Source of the DNA: an uncultured Eubacterium sp.
Lineage (GTDB): Bacteria; Bacillota; Clostridia; Lachnospirales; Lachnospiraceae
Length of the DNA stretch: 64,000 bases
Reading direction: 5' to 3'
Assembly: GCA_910584645.1 (NCBI GenBank)
Contig: CAJUAU010000013.1
Location: 1 to 64,000 of the forward strand
Position 1 is the first letter of the stretch. Each line of letters begins with the position of its first letter. Shown one piece after another: positions 27,896 to 36,905 of the stretch. A program made the position numbers and the translations under genes. The notes under the pieces were generated by a model, which was not told the origin of the DNA, made no database searches, and worked only from the letters and a program-made list of their open reading frames with translations.

Positions 27896-28987
27896 TCATT
27901 TCTGCGTTGCTTCCGCTTCTTCAAACTTTTTCATAAATTCAACCAGTTTCTCCACACCTTCCTTCGGCATCGCATTGTAAATGCTTGCGCGCATACCGCC
28001 TACAGTACGGTGTCCTTTCAGGTTCTCAAAGCCCGCTTCCTTTGCCTCTTTGACAAATTTGGCGTCCAGCTCCTCATCTCCTGTCACAAATGGCACATTC
28101 ATCAGAGAACGGTCTTCTTTGCGGACCGTACCCTTAAACATCTCACTGGAATCCAGGAAATCATAGAGAATTTTAGCCTTCTCTTGATTTTTCTCCTTCA
28201 TCACAGCAAGACCGCCCATCTTCTTGATCCATTTGAATACTTTGCCACATATATAGATCCCATATGCCGGCGGTGTATTGTAAAGACTCTGGGCATCTGC
28301 ATGGGTCTTATACTGAAGCATGGTAGGAACCTTTTCGTCCACGGTCTCAGGAATCAGGTCCTCACGGATAATAACGATCACAACCCCCGCCGGACCGATG
28401 TTCTTCTGAACACCGCCGTAGATCACACCATACTTCTCCACATCTACAGGCTCGGATAAAAAGCAGGAAGAAACGTCTGCTACCAGTGTCTTGCCCTTTG
28501 TATTGGGAAGTGTTTTATATTTGGTTCCATAAATCGTATTGTTCTCGCAGATATACACATAGTCTGCATCTTCACTGATCGGAAGGTCGGAGCAGTCCGG
28601 AATATAGGAAAATGTCTCATCCTCAGAAGAAGCGATCTTATTCGCCTTTCCATATTTACATGCCTCCTGGTATGCTTTCTTTGCCCACTGTCCGGTAACG
28701 ATATAATCAGCCACACCGTTTTTCATCAGATTCATCGGAATCATCGCAAACTGCTGGGATGCTCCCCCCTGCAGAAACAACACTTTGTAATTGTCAGGAA
28801 TATTCATCAGCTCACGAAGGTCTGCCTCTGCGGTCTTGATGATCTCATCGTAAGCTTTAGAACGATGGCTCATCTCCATCACCGACATTCCGGTTCCTTT
28901 GTAATCCATCATCTCATCTGCTGCTTCCTTTAATACCTCCTCCGGTAAAACAGCTGGTCCTGCTGAAAAATTGTACACTCTAGCCAC
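27896..28987 (-). CDS. serC: Phosphoserine aminotransferase
   Basis: The 363-residue PLP enzyme converts phosphohydroxypyruvate to phosphoserine. It begins MARVYNFSAGPAVLPEEVLK, with LFLQGGASQQFAMIPMNL, the VADVSSCFLSEPVDVEKYG region and the PLP lysine in YGGVQKNIGPAG. The start is a GTG with AAGGAGG eight bases ahead. Directly upstream of serA on the same strand, so the two serine genes are co-transcribed. Confidence 0.96.
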   Translation of the reverse strand: MARVYNFSAGPAVLPEEVLKEAADEMMDYKGTGMSVMEMSHRSKAYDEIIKTAEADLRELMNIPDNYKVLFLQGGASQQFAMIPMNLMKNGVADYIVTGQWAKKAYQEACKYGKANKIASSEDETFSYIPDCSDLPISEDADYVYICENNTIYGTKYKTLPNTKGKTLVADVSSCFLSEPVDVEKYGVIYGGVQKNIGPAGVVIVIIREDLIPETVDEKVPTMLQYKTHADAQSLYNTPPAYGIYICGKVFKWIKKMGGLAVMKEKNQEKAKILYDFLDSSEMFKGTVRKEDRSLMNVPFVTGDEELDAKFVKEAKEAGFENLKGHRTVGGMRASIYNAMPKEGVEKLVEFMKKFEEAEATQK

Positions 28988-29057
28988 TGCTAAAACCTCC
29001 TTAAAATATCATTTATAAATCATTGGTATATTCAGTCAGGGTTTCCCCCGGCGAAAC

Positions 29058-30734
29058 TTACTTTTTTAAATCTTCTTCGCTAAAAGCTTCCTCGATAGGT
29101 GCCCCCGGTGCCACCATCGGCCACACCTTATCATCCTGCGCCAGAGAACAGCAGATTACCACCGGTTCCTCAGACTCCATTGCCGCCTTCAGCACATCAT
29201 CGACCTCCTCGCGCCTGGTGATGCGGTATGCTTTTGCTCCCAGCGCCTCGGATACTTTTACGTAATCCACCTGGTCCTCTAATATTGTATTGGAATAACG
29301 TTTTCCATAGAACAATGTCTGCCACTGGCGAACCATCCCCAGGGCATGGTTATCAAAGATCACCTGAATGATGGGGATACGATAACGGGATGCGGTGGCA
29401 AGCTCATTCATATTCATACGGAAACATCCGTCCCCGGCGATGTTGAATACATGCTTCTCCGGCATTCCCACCTTTGCTCCGATACAGGCGCCCAGTCCAT
29501 ACCCCATGGTTCCCATGCCTCCGGAAGTGAGGAAGGTGCGTGGGTTTTTATATTTAAAGTACTGTGCCGCCCACATCTGATGCTGTCCTACATCTGTAGA
29601 AATAATGGCATCCCCGCCTGTCAGCTCGTTGATGCGCTCAATGATGTAAGGTCCTGTCAGCACATCATCCCGGTACTGCATCGGCAGTGCTGCCTTTCTG
29701 GCAAGCACCTTGTCAACCCAGGGCTTATGATACTGGTTTTCCAGTTTTTTATTTAAGATCTCCAGAATGGATTTAAGGTCTCCTACGATGGAGTAATCCA
29801 CCTGAATGTTTTTATTGATCTCCGCCGCATCGATATCGATGTGGACGATCTTGGCATTGTAGGCAAACTTACTGGCATTTCCGGTCACACGGTCGGAAAA
29901 GCGCACGCCCAGGGCGATCAGAAGGTCGCACTCCGTCACGCTGAGATTGGCAGTTTTAGTTCCATGCATGCCAAGCATGCCGGTGTAGTACTCATCCGTC
30001 CCATCAAAAGCGCCTTTTCCCATCAGCGTATCCGTAACCGGTGCATCCACTTTTTTTACAAATTCTTTCAGCTCTGCACTGTCCCCGGACAAGATATTTC
30101 CGCCACCCACAAAGATCATCGGCTTTTCTGAGCTGCGGATCGCCTGAACTACCGCCTCGATATCGCTCTCTTTGATGGTATCTGTCTTTCTCTGGATGAT
30201 CTCCGGCGTCTGCGGTGCAAATTCTGTAACAGCCGCTGTCACATCTTTGGGGATATCCACAAGAACCGGTCCCGGCCTGCCGCTCTGGGCGATCTTAAAG
30301 GCACGTCTCACCACGCCGGCAAGGTCATTGATATCCTTTACGATAAAACTGTGCTTCGTCACCGGCATCGTCACACCGGCGATATCCACCTCCTGAAAAC
30401 TGTCTTTTCCCAGAAGAGGAAGGGTAACATTACAGGTGATCGCCACCATCGGAACCGAATCCATATAGGCGGTGGCAATTCCCGTTACAAGGTTTGTCGC
30501 CCCCGGACCGCTGGTTGCCATACAGACACCGACCTTTCCGGTAGCCCTGGCATAACCGTCTGCCGCATGGGAAGCACCCTGCTCATGGGATGTGAGCACA
30601 TGGCGCAATTTATCCTGATAACGATATAACTCGTCATATACATTTAATATAGCACCTCCGGGATACCCGAATATGGTGTCAACTCCTTGCTCCAGTAAAC
30701 ATTCTATTAAGATTTGGGAGCCGTTTAACTGCAT
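29058..30734 (-). CDS. ilvB: Acetolactate synthase, large (catalytic) subunit
   Basis: The 558-residue TPP enzyme joins two pyruvates, or pyruvate and 2-ketobutyrate, in branched-chain amino acid synthesis. It begins MQLNGSQILIECLLEQGVDT and has the TPP activation Glu in HEQGASHAADGYARATGK, FEVDIAG-like EVDIAGVTMPVTKHSF, and the TPP-binding GDGCFRMNMNELATASRY. Length is typical. No small regulatory subunit gene (ilvN) lies in this operon, so it may be encoded elsewhere or missing. GAGG stands about nine bases before the ATG. Confidence 0.95.
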   Translation of the reverse strand: MQLNGSQILIECLLEQGVDTIFGYPGGAILNVYDELYRYQDKLRHVLTSHEQGASHAADGYARATGKVGVCMATSGPGATNLVTGIATAYMDSVPMVAITCNVTLPLLGKDSFQEVDIAGVTMPVTKHSFIVKDINDLAGVVRRAFKIAQSGRPGPVLVDIPKDVTAAVTEFAPQTPEIIQRKTDTIKESDIEAVVQAIRSSEKPMIFVGGGNILSGDSAELKEFVKKVDAPVTDTLMGKGAFDGTDEYYTGMLGMHGTKTANLSVTECDLLIALGVRFSDRVTGNASKFAYNAKIVHIDIDAAEINKNIQVDYSIVGDLKSILEILNKKLENQYHKPWVDKVLARKAALPMQYRDDVLTGPYIIERINELTGGDAIISTDVGQHQMWAAQYFKYKNPRTFLTSGGMGTMGYGLGACIGAKVGMPEKHVFNIAGDGCFRMNMNELATASRYRIPIIQVIFDNHALGMVRQWQTLFYGKRYSNTILEDQVDYVKVSEALGAKAYRITRREEVDDVLKAAMESEEPVVICCSLAQDDKVWPMVAPGAPIEEAFSEEDLKK

Positions 30735-30764
30735 ATATATGCACCTCTTTCCAGTATAGTGTAA

Positions 30765-32435
30765 TTAATTCAATTCATTTTTCAGAATCGCTCCTGTATT
30801 TCCTGAGGTGACTAGGTTGGCATAACGCGCCAGGTAACCGGTGGTGATCTTCGGTTCTCTCGGCTGCCAGTTCTTTCTTCTCTCAGCAAGTACCTCATCA
30901 CTTACAGCGAGCTCCAGCTTGTTTGCAGGAATATCGATCCGGATCTGATCGCCCTCTTCTACCAGCGCGATCGGGCCGCCCACTGCCGCCTCCGGTGACA
31001 CGTGGCCAATAGAAGCACCTCTGCTGGCCCCGGAAAAGCGTCCGTCTGTGATCAGTGCCACAGAAGATCCCAGGCCCATGCCTGCGATGGCAGATGTCGG
31101 GTTGAGCATCTCTCTCATGCCCGGACCGCCTTTTGGTCCCTCATAGCGGATGACGACCACATCCCCTGCCACGATCTTTCCATTCTTGATGGCATCGATA
31201 GCGTCCTCTTCGCAGTCAAAGACTCGCGCTGGTCCCTCATGGACAAGCATCTCTTCTACCACGGCGGAACGTTTGACGACGGCAGAATCCGGCGCAAGAT
31301 TTCCCTTTAGGACGGCGATGCCTCCAGTCTCACTGTAAGGATTTTCCACTGGACGGATCACTTCAGGATTCTTATTGATACATCCCTCGATGTTCTCACC
31401 CACGGTCTTTCCTGTCGCTGTGATAAGATCTGTGTGGAGAAGTCCTTTTTTATTCAATTCGTTCATGACGGCATATACGCCGCCGGCTTCATTCAAATCT
31501 TCTATATAGGTATGGCCTGCCGGTGCCAGGTGACACAGATTCGGTGTCTTGGCGCTGATGGCATTCGCCTCATCCAGATTCAGGTCTACCCCCGCTTCAT
31601 GAGCGATGGCCGGAAGATGCAGCATACTGTTAGTTGAACAGCCTAATGCCATATCCACCGTCAAAGCATTTATAAATGCCTTTTCTGTCATGATATCCCT
31701 TGGACGGATATTTTTCTCATAAAGTTCCATTACTTTCATTCCGGCATGTTTTGCCAGCTTAATACGTTCCGAATACACTGCCGGGATTGTTCCATTTCCT
31801 TTCAGCCCCATACCAATGGCCTCCGTCAGGCAATTCATACTGTTTGCGGTGTACATACCAGAACAGGAACCACAGGTCGGACAGGCATGGCTGACAAAAT
31901 CATCCACTTCTTCCTCTGTCATCTTTCCTGCCGCGTGGGCGCCCACAGCTTCAAACATACTGGAAAGGCTTGTTTTCTTTCCCTGTACGTGTCCGGCAAG
32001 CATCGGGCCGCCGCTGACAAATACGGTAGGTACGTTCACTCTGGCTGCCGCCATCAGAAGCCCTGGTACATTTTTGTCACAGTTTGGCACCATGACCAAT
32101 GCATCAAAAGCATGGGCAAGCGCCATACACTCGGTAGAATCCGCGATCAGATCCCTGGTCACGAGGGAATACTTCATCCCCACATGCCCCATGGCGATAC
32201 CGTCACAAACCGCGATCGCCGGAAATACGATAGGAGTTCCTCCTGCCATCGCCACGCCAAGTTTCACTGCTTCTACTATTTTATCAATATTCATGTGCCC
32301 CGGCACAATCTCATTATAGGAGCTGACGATACCCACCAGCGGCTTCTCCAGTTCCTCTTTTGTCATTCCCAATGCATTGAACAGGGAACGCTGTGGTGCA
32401 GTCTGCATCCCCTTCTTTACTGAATCACTCTTCAT
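30765..32435 (-). CDS. ilvD: Dihydroxy-acid dehydratase
   Basis: The 556-residue iron-sulfur enzyme dehydrates 2,3-dihydroxy acids to branched 2-oxo acids. Family strings are GIVSSYNEIVPGHMNIDK, the cluster cysteines in MVPNCDKNVPG and HACPTCGSCSGMYTANSMNC, and the C-terminal ITDGRFSGASRGASIGHVSP. The start at 32435 (MKSDSVKKG) follows GGAG by eight bases; the longer frame from a TTG at 32453 contains that ribosome site. It is 30 bases upstream of ilvB in the same operon. Confidence 0.96.
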   Translation of the reverse strand: MKSDSVKKGMQTAPQRSLFNALGMTKEELEKPLVGIVSSYNEIVPGHMNIDKIVEAVKLGVAMAGGTPIVFPAIAVCDGIAMGHVGMKYSLVTRDLIADSTECMALAHAFDALVMVPNCDKNVPGLLMAAARVNVPTVFVSGGPMLAGHVQGKKTSLSSMFEAVGAHAAGKMTEEEVDDFVSHACPTCGSCSGMYTANSMNCLTEAIGMGLKGNGTIPAVYSERIKLAKHAGMKVMELYEKNIRPRDIMTEKAFINALTVDMALGCSTNSMLHLPAIAHEAGVDLNLDEANAISAKTPNLCHLAPAGHTYIEDLNEAGGVYAVMNELNKKGLLHTDLITATGKTVGENIEGCINKNPEVIRPVENPYSETGGIAVLKGNLAPDSAVVKRSAVVEEMLVHEGPARVFDCEEDAIDAIKNGKIVAGDVVVIRYEGPKGGPGMREMLNPTSAIAGMGLGSSVALITDGRFSGASRGASIGHVSPEAAVGGPIALVEEGDQIRIDIPANKLELAVSDEVLAERRKNWQPREPKITTGYLARYANLVTSGNTGAILKNELN

Positions 32436-32456
32436 ATCTATTGCTCCTTTCAAATA

Positions 32457-32538
32457 CCAATCCTTTTATCCTAGTGAATCTCTTCACAGATGGCAATGTG
32501 ATCCCAATCCTTCTATCCTAGTGAATCTCTTCACAGAT
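32457..32538. repeat. 35-bp direct repeat spanning the 3' end of leuB
   Basis: The 35 bases at 32457-32491 recur at 32504-32538 with one difference (period 47). The second copy contains the last codons and stop of leuB (ICEEIH on the minus strand). The first copy is a non-coding duplicate between leuB and ilvD. It looks like a small tandem duplication of the gene end. Confidence 0.85.
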
Positions 32539-33603
32539 CACATCTCCCATCTCCACAGTTCCCAGACAGGTCTTGCCCGCATCCATGATATCAATGGTCC
32601 GCAGTCCTTTTTTCAGCACTGCCTTTACCGCATTTTCGATGGCGTCGGATTCCTCGATCAGATTAAAGGAATACTTTAGCATCATAGCGGCAGATAAAAT
32701 GGTCGCGATAGGATTTGCCTTATTCTGTCCCGCAATATCCGGTGCAGAACCGTGGCTCGGCTCATATAGTCCCAGCGTACCCTCGCCAAGACTCGCTGAG
32801 GACAACATTCCGATGGAACCGGTCACCATACTGGCCTCATCGGATAAAATATCTCCAAACATATTCTCGGTAAGGATCACATCAAATTGTTTTGGATCCT
32901 TCACCAGCTGCATGGCACAGTTATCCACCAGCATATCTGTCAATTCTACTTCAGGATAGTCCGCACTGACTTCCTTCACGACCTTTCTCCAAAGTCTGGA
33001 GGAATCCAGCACATTTGCCTTATCTACACTGCAGACCCGTTTATTCCTCTTCATCGCAATGTCAAAGGCCCATTTCGCGATGCGTCGGATCTCGATCTCA
33101 TTATATGTAAGAGTATCCGTAGCCTGCAGACAGCCGTCTACCTCTTTCGTATATCTCTCACCAAAGTAAAGTCCTCCTGTCAGTTCCCTCGTGACGACGA
33201 AATCAAAACCGCCCTCTGTCAGCTCCTCTTTCAGTGGACATGCCCCGCTCAGTTCGTCAAAAAGCACTGCCGGCCGAAGATTACAGAACAGCCCCAGACC
33301 TTTACGAATCTTTAGAAGTCCTGCCTCCGGTCTCTTATCCGGTGGCAGCTGATACCAGTTGCTCTGCCCTACATTGCCGCCGACGGCCCCCAGAAGTACG
33401 GAATCACTGTTTTTTGCCCTCTCCAGAGTCTCCTCTGTCAGTGGTTCGCCGTATGCATCGATAGAACAGCCCCCCATCAGCAGTTCTTCGTATTCAAATG
33501 TATGTCCATAAACCTCTCCAATTTTATTCAATACCTTCTTTGCCTCTCCCACGATCTCCGGTCCGATGCCGTCACCTGGGATGACTGCGATATGATAATT
33601 CAT
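32518..33603 (-). CDS. leuB: 3-isopropylmalate dehydrogenase
   Basis: The 361-residue enzyme oxidatively decarboxylates 3-isopropylmalate in leucine synthesis. Features are IAVIPGDGIGPEIVGEAKKV, FVVTRELTGGLYFGERYTKE, and the metal/substrate region FGDILSDEASMVTGSIGMLS with EPSHGSAPDIAGQNKANPIA. The frame is open from 33642, but GGGAGG eight bases before the ATG at 33603 sets the start. It is the first gene of the operon, about 60 bases after a promoter. leuA, leuC and leuD are not in the window. Confidence 0.96.
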   Translation of the reverse strand: MNYHIAVIPGDGIGPEIVGEAKKVLNKIGEVYGHTFEYEELLMGGCSIDAYGEPLTEETLERAKNSDSVLLGAVGGNVGQSNWYQLPPDKRPEAGLLKIRKGLGLFCNLRPAVLFDELSGACPLKEELTEGGFDFVVTRELTGGLYFGERYTKEVDGCLQATDTLTYNEIEIRRIAKWAFDIAMKRNKRVCSVDKANVLDSSRLWRKVVKEVSADYPEVELTDMLVDNCAMQLVKDPKQFDVILTENMFGDILSDEASMVTGSIGMLSSASLGEGTLGLYEPSHGSAPDIAGQNKANPIATILSAAMMLKYSFNLIEESDAIENAVKAVLKKGLRTIDIMDAGKTCLGTVEMGDVICEEIH

Positions 33604-33665
33604 AAGTGTTCCTCCCAAATAGGTTAGTATATAATAACCCATATTTCAAAATTATTAACTTTTTT

Positions 33666-33695
33666 AGTATATAGCAAAACAACTTGAACTGTCAA
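33666..33695 (-). promoter_or_regulatory. Promoter of the leuB-ilvD-ilvB-serC-serA operon
   Basis: On the minus strand a consensus TTGACA (33695-33690) and TATACT (33671-33666) are 18 bases apart. The -35 box overlaps the vanZ stop codon. In the leader, GGTTA and TAACC form a small inverted repeat that could be an operator. Confidence 0.75.
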
Positions 33696-34189
33696 GTCCG
33701 CATACTGTTTTTTGCCCTCCGGCGGCAAGAAAAATTATGGAAAATGAAGCGCCAGACCAGAATACCAACCCCTGCTCCTGCCGTGTCGATCAGCACATCT
33801 TTTACATTTCCATCCCTGCCAGGAACAAATAATTGATGGATCTCATCACTGACAGCATAAATGAGGCACAGCAGGAATGCCGCCGCCATTCTCTTCTTAG
33901 TGGATTTTGTAATATAGCCAAAAGGCGCTGCCCACAATACGGCCAACAGTACATATTCGCTGAAATGTGCCGCCTTGCGGATCGGAACATGGAGAGTTTC
34001 CGCTTTTTCTTCCAGTTCCTCTTCTTCCCAGTCCAGAAAGGGGAGCGCTGCCATCACCTTCACTATTTTATAAGAAATCCCGTCGCTGGTCTCTGAGGAT
34101 TCCACCGCCGGCGCAGCGGAAAAGGAAAATATTAAAACCATCCAGATGACCGCTGGTAAAAAAGATAAGATAAGCACTATTTTTTTCAT
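33692..34189 (-). CDS. VanZ-family membrane protein
   Basis: A 165-residue protein with about four membrane helices. It has the VanZ pattern RKAAHFSEYVLLAVLW, the loop LIYAVSDEIHQLFVPGRDGN and the last helix DVLIDTAGAGVGILV. VanZ proteins have been linked to teicoplanin and antimicrobial-peptide tolerance, but the biochemical activity is unknown. GGAG seven bases before the ATG. The gene ends inside the promoter of the leuB operon and is separate from it. Confidence 0.88.
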   Translation of the reverse strand: MKKIVLILSFLPAVIWMVLIFSFSAAPAVESSETSDGISYKIVKVMAALPFLDWEEEELEEKAETLHVPIRKAAHFSEYVLLAVLWAAPFGYITKSTKKRMAAAFLLCLIYAVSDEIHQLFVPGRDGNVKDVLIDTAGAGVGILVWRFIFHNFSCRRRAKNSMRT

Positions 34190-34233
34190 TCTGCCACTCC
34201 ATTTTTTTAAATTTCTTTGATAATACTACAAAT

Positions 34234-34262
34234 TTTACTTGATTTCAACCTATCTATATAAT
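34234..34262 (+). promoter_or_regulatory. Promoter of the XRE regulator gene
   Basis: TTTACT at 34234-34239 and a perfect TATAAT at 34257-34262 are 17 bases apart, 40 bases upstream of the start codon. Confidence 0.7.
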
Positions 34263-34302
34263 AAACTAAGATATATACATATTCGATTAGGAGGCATATA
34301 AC

Positions 34303-34668
34303 ATGGATGTAATAGAAAAAATTGACTTTGATAAAGTAGGAAAGCGGATGAAACAGCTTAGAAACGAACAGGGGATCACCCAGGAAAAGATCGCGAAAGA
34401 TCTGGGAAGCACCATCGCTTTTGTCAGCAACATTGAAAATAACCGGACCAAGATCAACCTTCGTGTGCTGATGTACTACTCAAAGCTCTGCCACATCTCC
34501 ATTGATTCCCTTCTCAATGCAGGAAATCCAGAATTGATCGAAGCCGATGATGATACCGTTGTAGACCAGGAGATTTCAAGAGTTTTGAAGCACTATACTA
34601 TGGAAGAAAAAATCAAGATCCTTAAAATGCTTAAGATTGGAAAGGATCTTAAACTGGAGGATGAATAG
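34303..34668 (+). CDS. XRE-family helix-turn-helix regulator
   Basis: A 121-residue protein with an N-terminal Cro/C1-type HTH (residues 9-65: VGKRMKQLRNEQGITQEKIA, GSTIAFVSNIENNRTKINL). The acidic C-terminal part (LKHYTMEEKIKILKMLKIGK) has no known fold. AGGAGG eight bases before the ATG, with its own promoter and terminator, so a one-gene unit. It is convergent with the RloAB-like pair. The sequence gives no link to that pair. Confidence 0.92.
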   Translation: MDVIEKIDFDKVGKRMKQLRNEQGITQEKIAKDLGSTIAFVSNIENNRTKINLRVLMYYSKLCHISIDSLLNAGNPELIEADDDTVVDQEISRVLKHYTMEEKIKILKMLKIGKDLKLEDE

Positions 34669-34696
34669 ACGGGGAGAATGTATTAGATCCTGCTGC

Positions 34697-34728
34697 AGAA
34701 GGGCATAGCTTTCCAGCTATGCCCTTCT
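34697..34728 (+). terminator. Strong intrinsic terminator of the XRE gene
   Basis: AGAAGGGCATAGCT and AGCTATGCCCTTCT form a perfect 14-bp stem with a TTCC loop, followed by GGTCTTTTATT. Confidence 0.9.
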
Positions 34729-34782
34729 GGTCTTTTATTGGATAATATTTATGTATTAAAACTGCTTACCACCTCAAAAAAT

Positions 34783-35325
34783 TCATTTATGTTTGAGCCT
34801 TTTTTCTCTAATTTCTTTTCTTAGCAGGGATAGCATTTGGTCGTAAGAGTTTCCATCTGTATTAAGAACTTTATAAACCTTTTCGTCCGCCTTAAAATCA
34901 TCAACACTTTTATACCCCAGTTCTTTCATAATATATTGTGCAACATTCTGACCTTTATATTTCGGTGTATGCAAACATGCAATATATTCAAAATCAGGGT
35001 AATCAACAATTAAAAAATGTGGAATTCTTCCGCTTCGGTTTTGTAGTATGCAGTACTCTAAAAGTTCACGTAGGTTTTTCTTTTCTCCTTCTTCCATTAC
35101 TGCCCGGTCGCCATCAATGATTATAAATTTTGCTAAACAATTTGTGGTGCCGTCAATTTTAACTTGTTCTAGAAAATCACTATAACCACCGCCTTTCATG
35201 TTTACCAGTTTTAAGGCAATAGATAATCTTTTCTGCCGACGCATTTCATCAATATAATTGTATTCAGTATCTCCTTCACAAAAAACTTTGAAGTTCTTTT
35301 TTGTCACCCGTGTTTTTCTATTCAA
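34783..35325 (-). CDS. RloB-like protein (AbiLii-type), start separated from its ribosome site
   Basis: The 180-residue protein matches the RloB family (PF13707): NFKVFCEGDTEYNYIDEM at the N-terminus, an acidic AKFIIIDGDRAVMEEGEKKN motif, and HFLIVDYPDFEYIACLHTP. RloB proteins pair with an AAA ATPase (RloA, AbiLi) in putative phage-defence units. The base composition is AT-rich relative to the flanks. The only start that keeps the family N-terminus is a TTG. The GGAGG that would serve it lies 277 bases upstream, at the end of the ATPase gene, beyond an inserted palindromic element. Translation is therefore likely weak or lost. Confidence 0.78.
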   Translation of the reverse strand: MNRKTRVTKKNFKVFCEGDTEYNYIDEMRRQKRLSIALKLVNMKGGGYSDFLEQVKIDGTTNCLAKFIIIDGDRAVMEEGEKKNLRELLEYCILQNRSGRIPHFLIVDYPDFEYIACLHTPKYKGQNVAQYIMKELGYKSVDDFKADEKVYKVLNTDGNSYDQMLSLLRKEIREKRLKHK

Positions 35326-35333
35326 TAGCTATA

Positions 35334-35602
35334 GCTCGATGGCGCGAATTTGAACCCTGTTTCGGATTGCGCTAGCAACAAAATAGCGTTGTTGCTTTCA
35401 TTCGACGATGCCACCGCATCGCCTCATTCAAGCGCCTAGCTATTTTACTACTATCACAATCCGAAATCTCTGACCTCCCCTTGTAATTTTCCAACTTACA
35501 AGGAAATGGAATGAAACGTACTGGATGTACGTTGATTGACGTTGACACAGTAAATTGGAAAATTACAAGAGGGAGGCAGGGTTTAAATTCGCGCCATCGA
35601 GC
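35334..35602. mobile_element. 269-bp MITE-like palindromic element inserted between the RloA- and RloB-like genes
   Basis: Both ends carry GCTCGATGGCGCGAATTT plus RAACCCTG as inverted repeats, with one mismatch over 26 bp. Each end is flanked by TA (35332-35333 and 35603-35604), as expected for a TA target duplication. Inside are nested inverted repeats: TTTCGGATTG/CAATCCGAAA, AGCAACA/TGTTGCT, and CTTGTAATTTTCCAA/TTGGAAAATTACAAG. No protein frame was seen. It is too short to encode a transposase, so mobility would depend on an enzyme supplied in trans. Confidence 0.75.
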
Positions 35603-36858
35603 TACCCTCCTAAAATACCTTTCATGTAAAATTCATATATTTTAGTAGTTTCATATCGTATTTCTGGAAAATCAGCTAATGAATATAGCTCTGATTCCAA
35701 AGTTTCAATATCTTTTGTAATAAAATAGATTTGTTCTTTCATATAATTCTTTAAATCGAGATGTAAAACATTGTGTGTCGTGAAGACAAATTGTCCAAAG
35801 TGCTTTTTTCCATAGATAAATGAAATTATTCTGTCAGATAAAACAGGATTTAACACCCGATCCATTTCATCTGCAAAGACAACTTTATTTTCATATACTA
35901 CCTTAAAAATCTGAACTGCCCATGCAAAGAATTCACGAACACCACTTGAATCTTGTGCAAGTTCTCTGGCAAAAGTACTACCGTCCTTTTTCTGTCTGAC
36001 TATCATTGTTTTTAAAAATGGCTTTTCTTCATCCACTTTGAAATCTATGATACTATGATCAATCATTCTAAAGATATCTAAATACCTTGAATCATGTAAA
36101 ATTTGTAAATCCTCTTCTTCATTCTTCATAGATTTATAGAAATCATAATTTATAATATTAGTCTCTGGACACAGGTAGTTTTTTATCCAGTCTGTAAAAG
36201 TAATAGCATGTTCATTGCCTAACATTGCAAGCTTGGTTATAGTTAATCCAAGAGTTTTTTCTTTATTGATGGCTTTTCCCAGAGATTCTTCTATTTCACT
36301 CTTAGAATCTGGCACATCCAAAAGATATGTGACTTCAGCCTTAGCATGGCACTTTTTGCAATCTATACGTTCATTTTCGCACTCCATCAAGTCATTTTTT
36401 CTCTCCATAGAAAATATTTTCTTATATTTATTTTTTATTTTATTTTTGATATAAAATTCCTCTTTTACAATACCCACGAAATCCACTTCCAGATGATAGA
36501 GATATAAGGCATTTGTATTTTCTTTAACGAACACTTCGATATCAAAAGTTTGTGATATTTTATTCATCTTAGGACAAATATTTTGATTGCTATTAGAGTT
36601 TATAACGTTTGTATATGCCCTTGCTGTTTCAGTTTGTACAAAGAAAGATTGTAAATAGGATAAGCTTCTAACAAAGTTTGATTTTCCGCCAGCATTTTCA
36701 CCAACTACTACAGCAGTTTTTAACACGTCCATTCCAGCATCAGAAGAAATATAATTATTGGGAAATCTGTTTTTCACTTTTGTTTTTGGTGCCATCATCG
36801 AAAATTCTACATTTTCCCGAAAAGACATAAAGTTTTGAAATTTGTAATTAAGTATCAT
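35602..36858 (-). CDS. AAA-family ATPase (RloA/AbiLi-like)
   Basis: The 418-residue protein begins like ABC/OLD-type AAA_15 ATPases (LNYKFQNFMSFRENVEFSM). It has Walker A VVGENAGGKSNFVRSL, a Walker B NKVVFADEMDRVL, and the sensor-like QFVFTTHN. A CKKCHAKAEV stretch may bind metal. Such ATPases pair with RloB-like proteins in AbiL-type abortive infection units. The DNA is AT-rich, suggesting transfer. The stop TAG is supplied by the element's edge. Removing the element would extend the protein to GGYSY and overlap its stop with the TTG start of the RloB-like gene. GGAGGG precedes the ATG. Confidence 0.82.
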   Translation of the reverse strand: MILNYKFQNFMSFRENVEFSMMAPKTKVKNRFPNNYISSDAGMDVLKTAVVVGENAGGKSNFVRSLSYLQSFFVQTETARAYTNVINSNSNQNICPKMNKISQTFDIEVFVKENTNALYLYHLEVDFVGIVKEEFYIKNKIKNKYKKIFSMERKNDLMECENERIDCKKCHAKAEVTYLLDVPDSKSEIEESLGKAINKEKTLGLTITKLAMLGNEHAITFTDWIKNYLCPETNIINYDFYKSMKNEEEDLQILHDSRYLDIFRMIDHSIIDFKVDEEKPFLKTMIVRQKKDGSTFARELAQDSSGVREFFAWAVQIFKVVYENKVVFADEMDRVLNPVLSDRIISFIYGKKHFGQFVFTTHNVLHLDLKNYMKEQIYFITKDIETLESELYSLADFPEIRYETTKIYEFYMKGILGG

Positions 36859-36905
36859 ATCAACCCTCCAAAAACATATTTTTGTTTTATATTGTCACCT
36901 TTTTT

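Noticed and set aside
34303..34668. XRE regulator as the control gene of the RloAB-like pair
   Set aside because: It has its own promoter and a strong terminator, is on the other strand and normal in composition; there is no sequence link.
35334..35602. A retron or non-coding RNA partner of the RloAB-like genes
   Set aside because: No reverse transcriptase is present and the terminal inverted repeats with TA flanks fit an inserted miniature element better.
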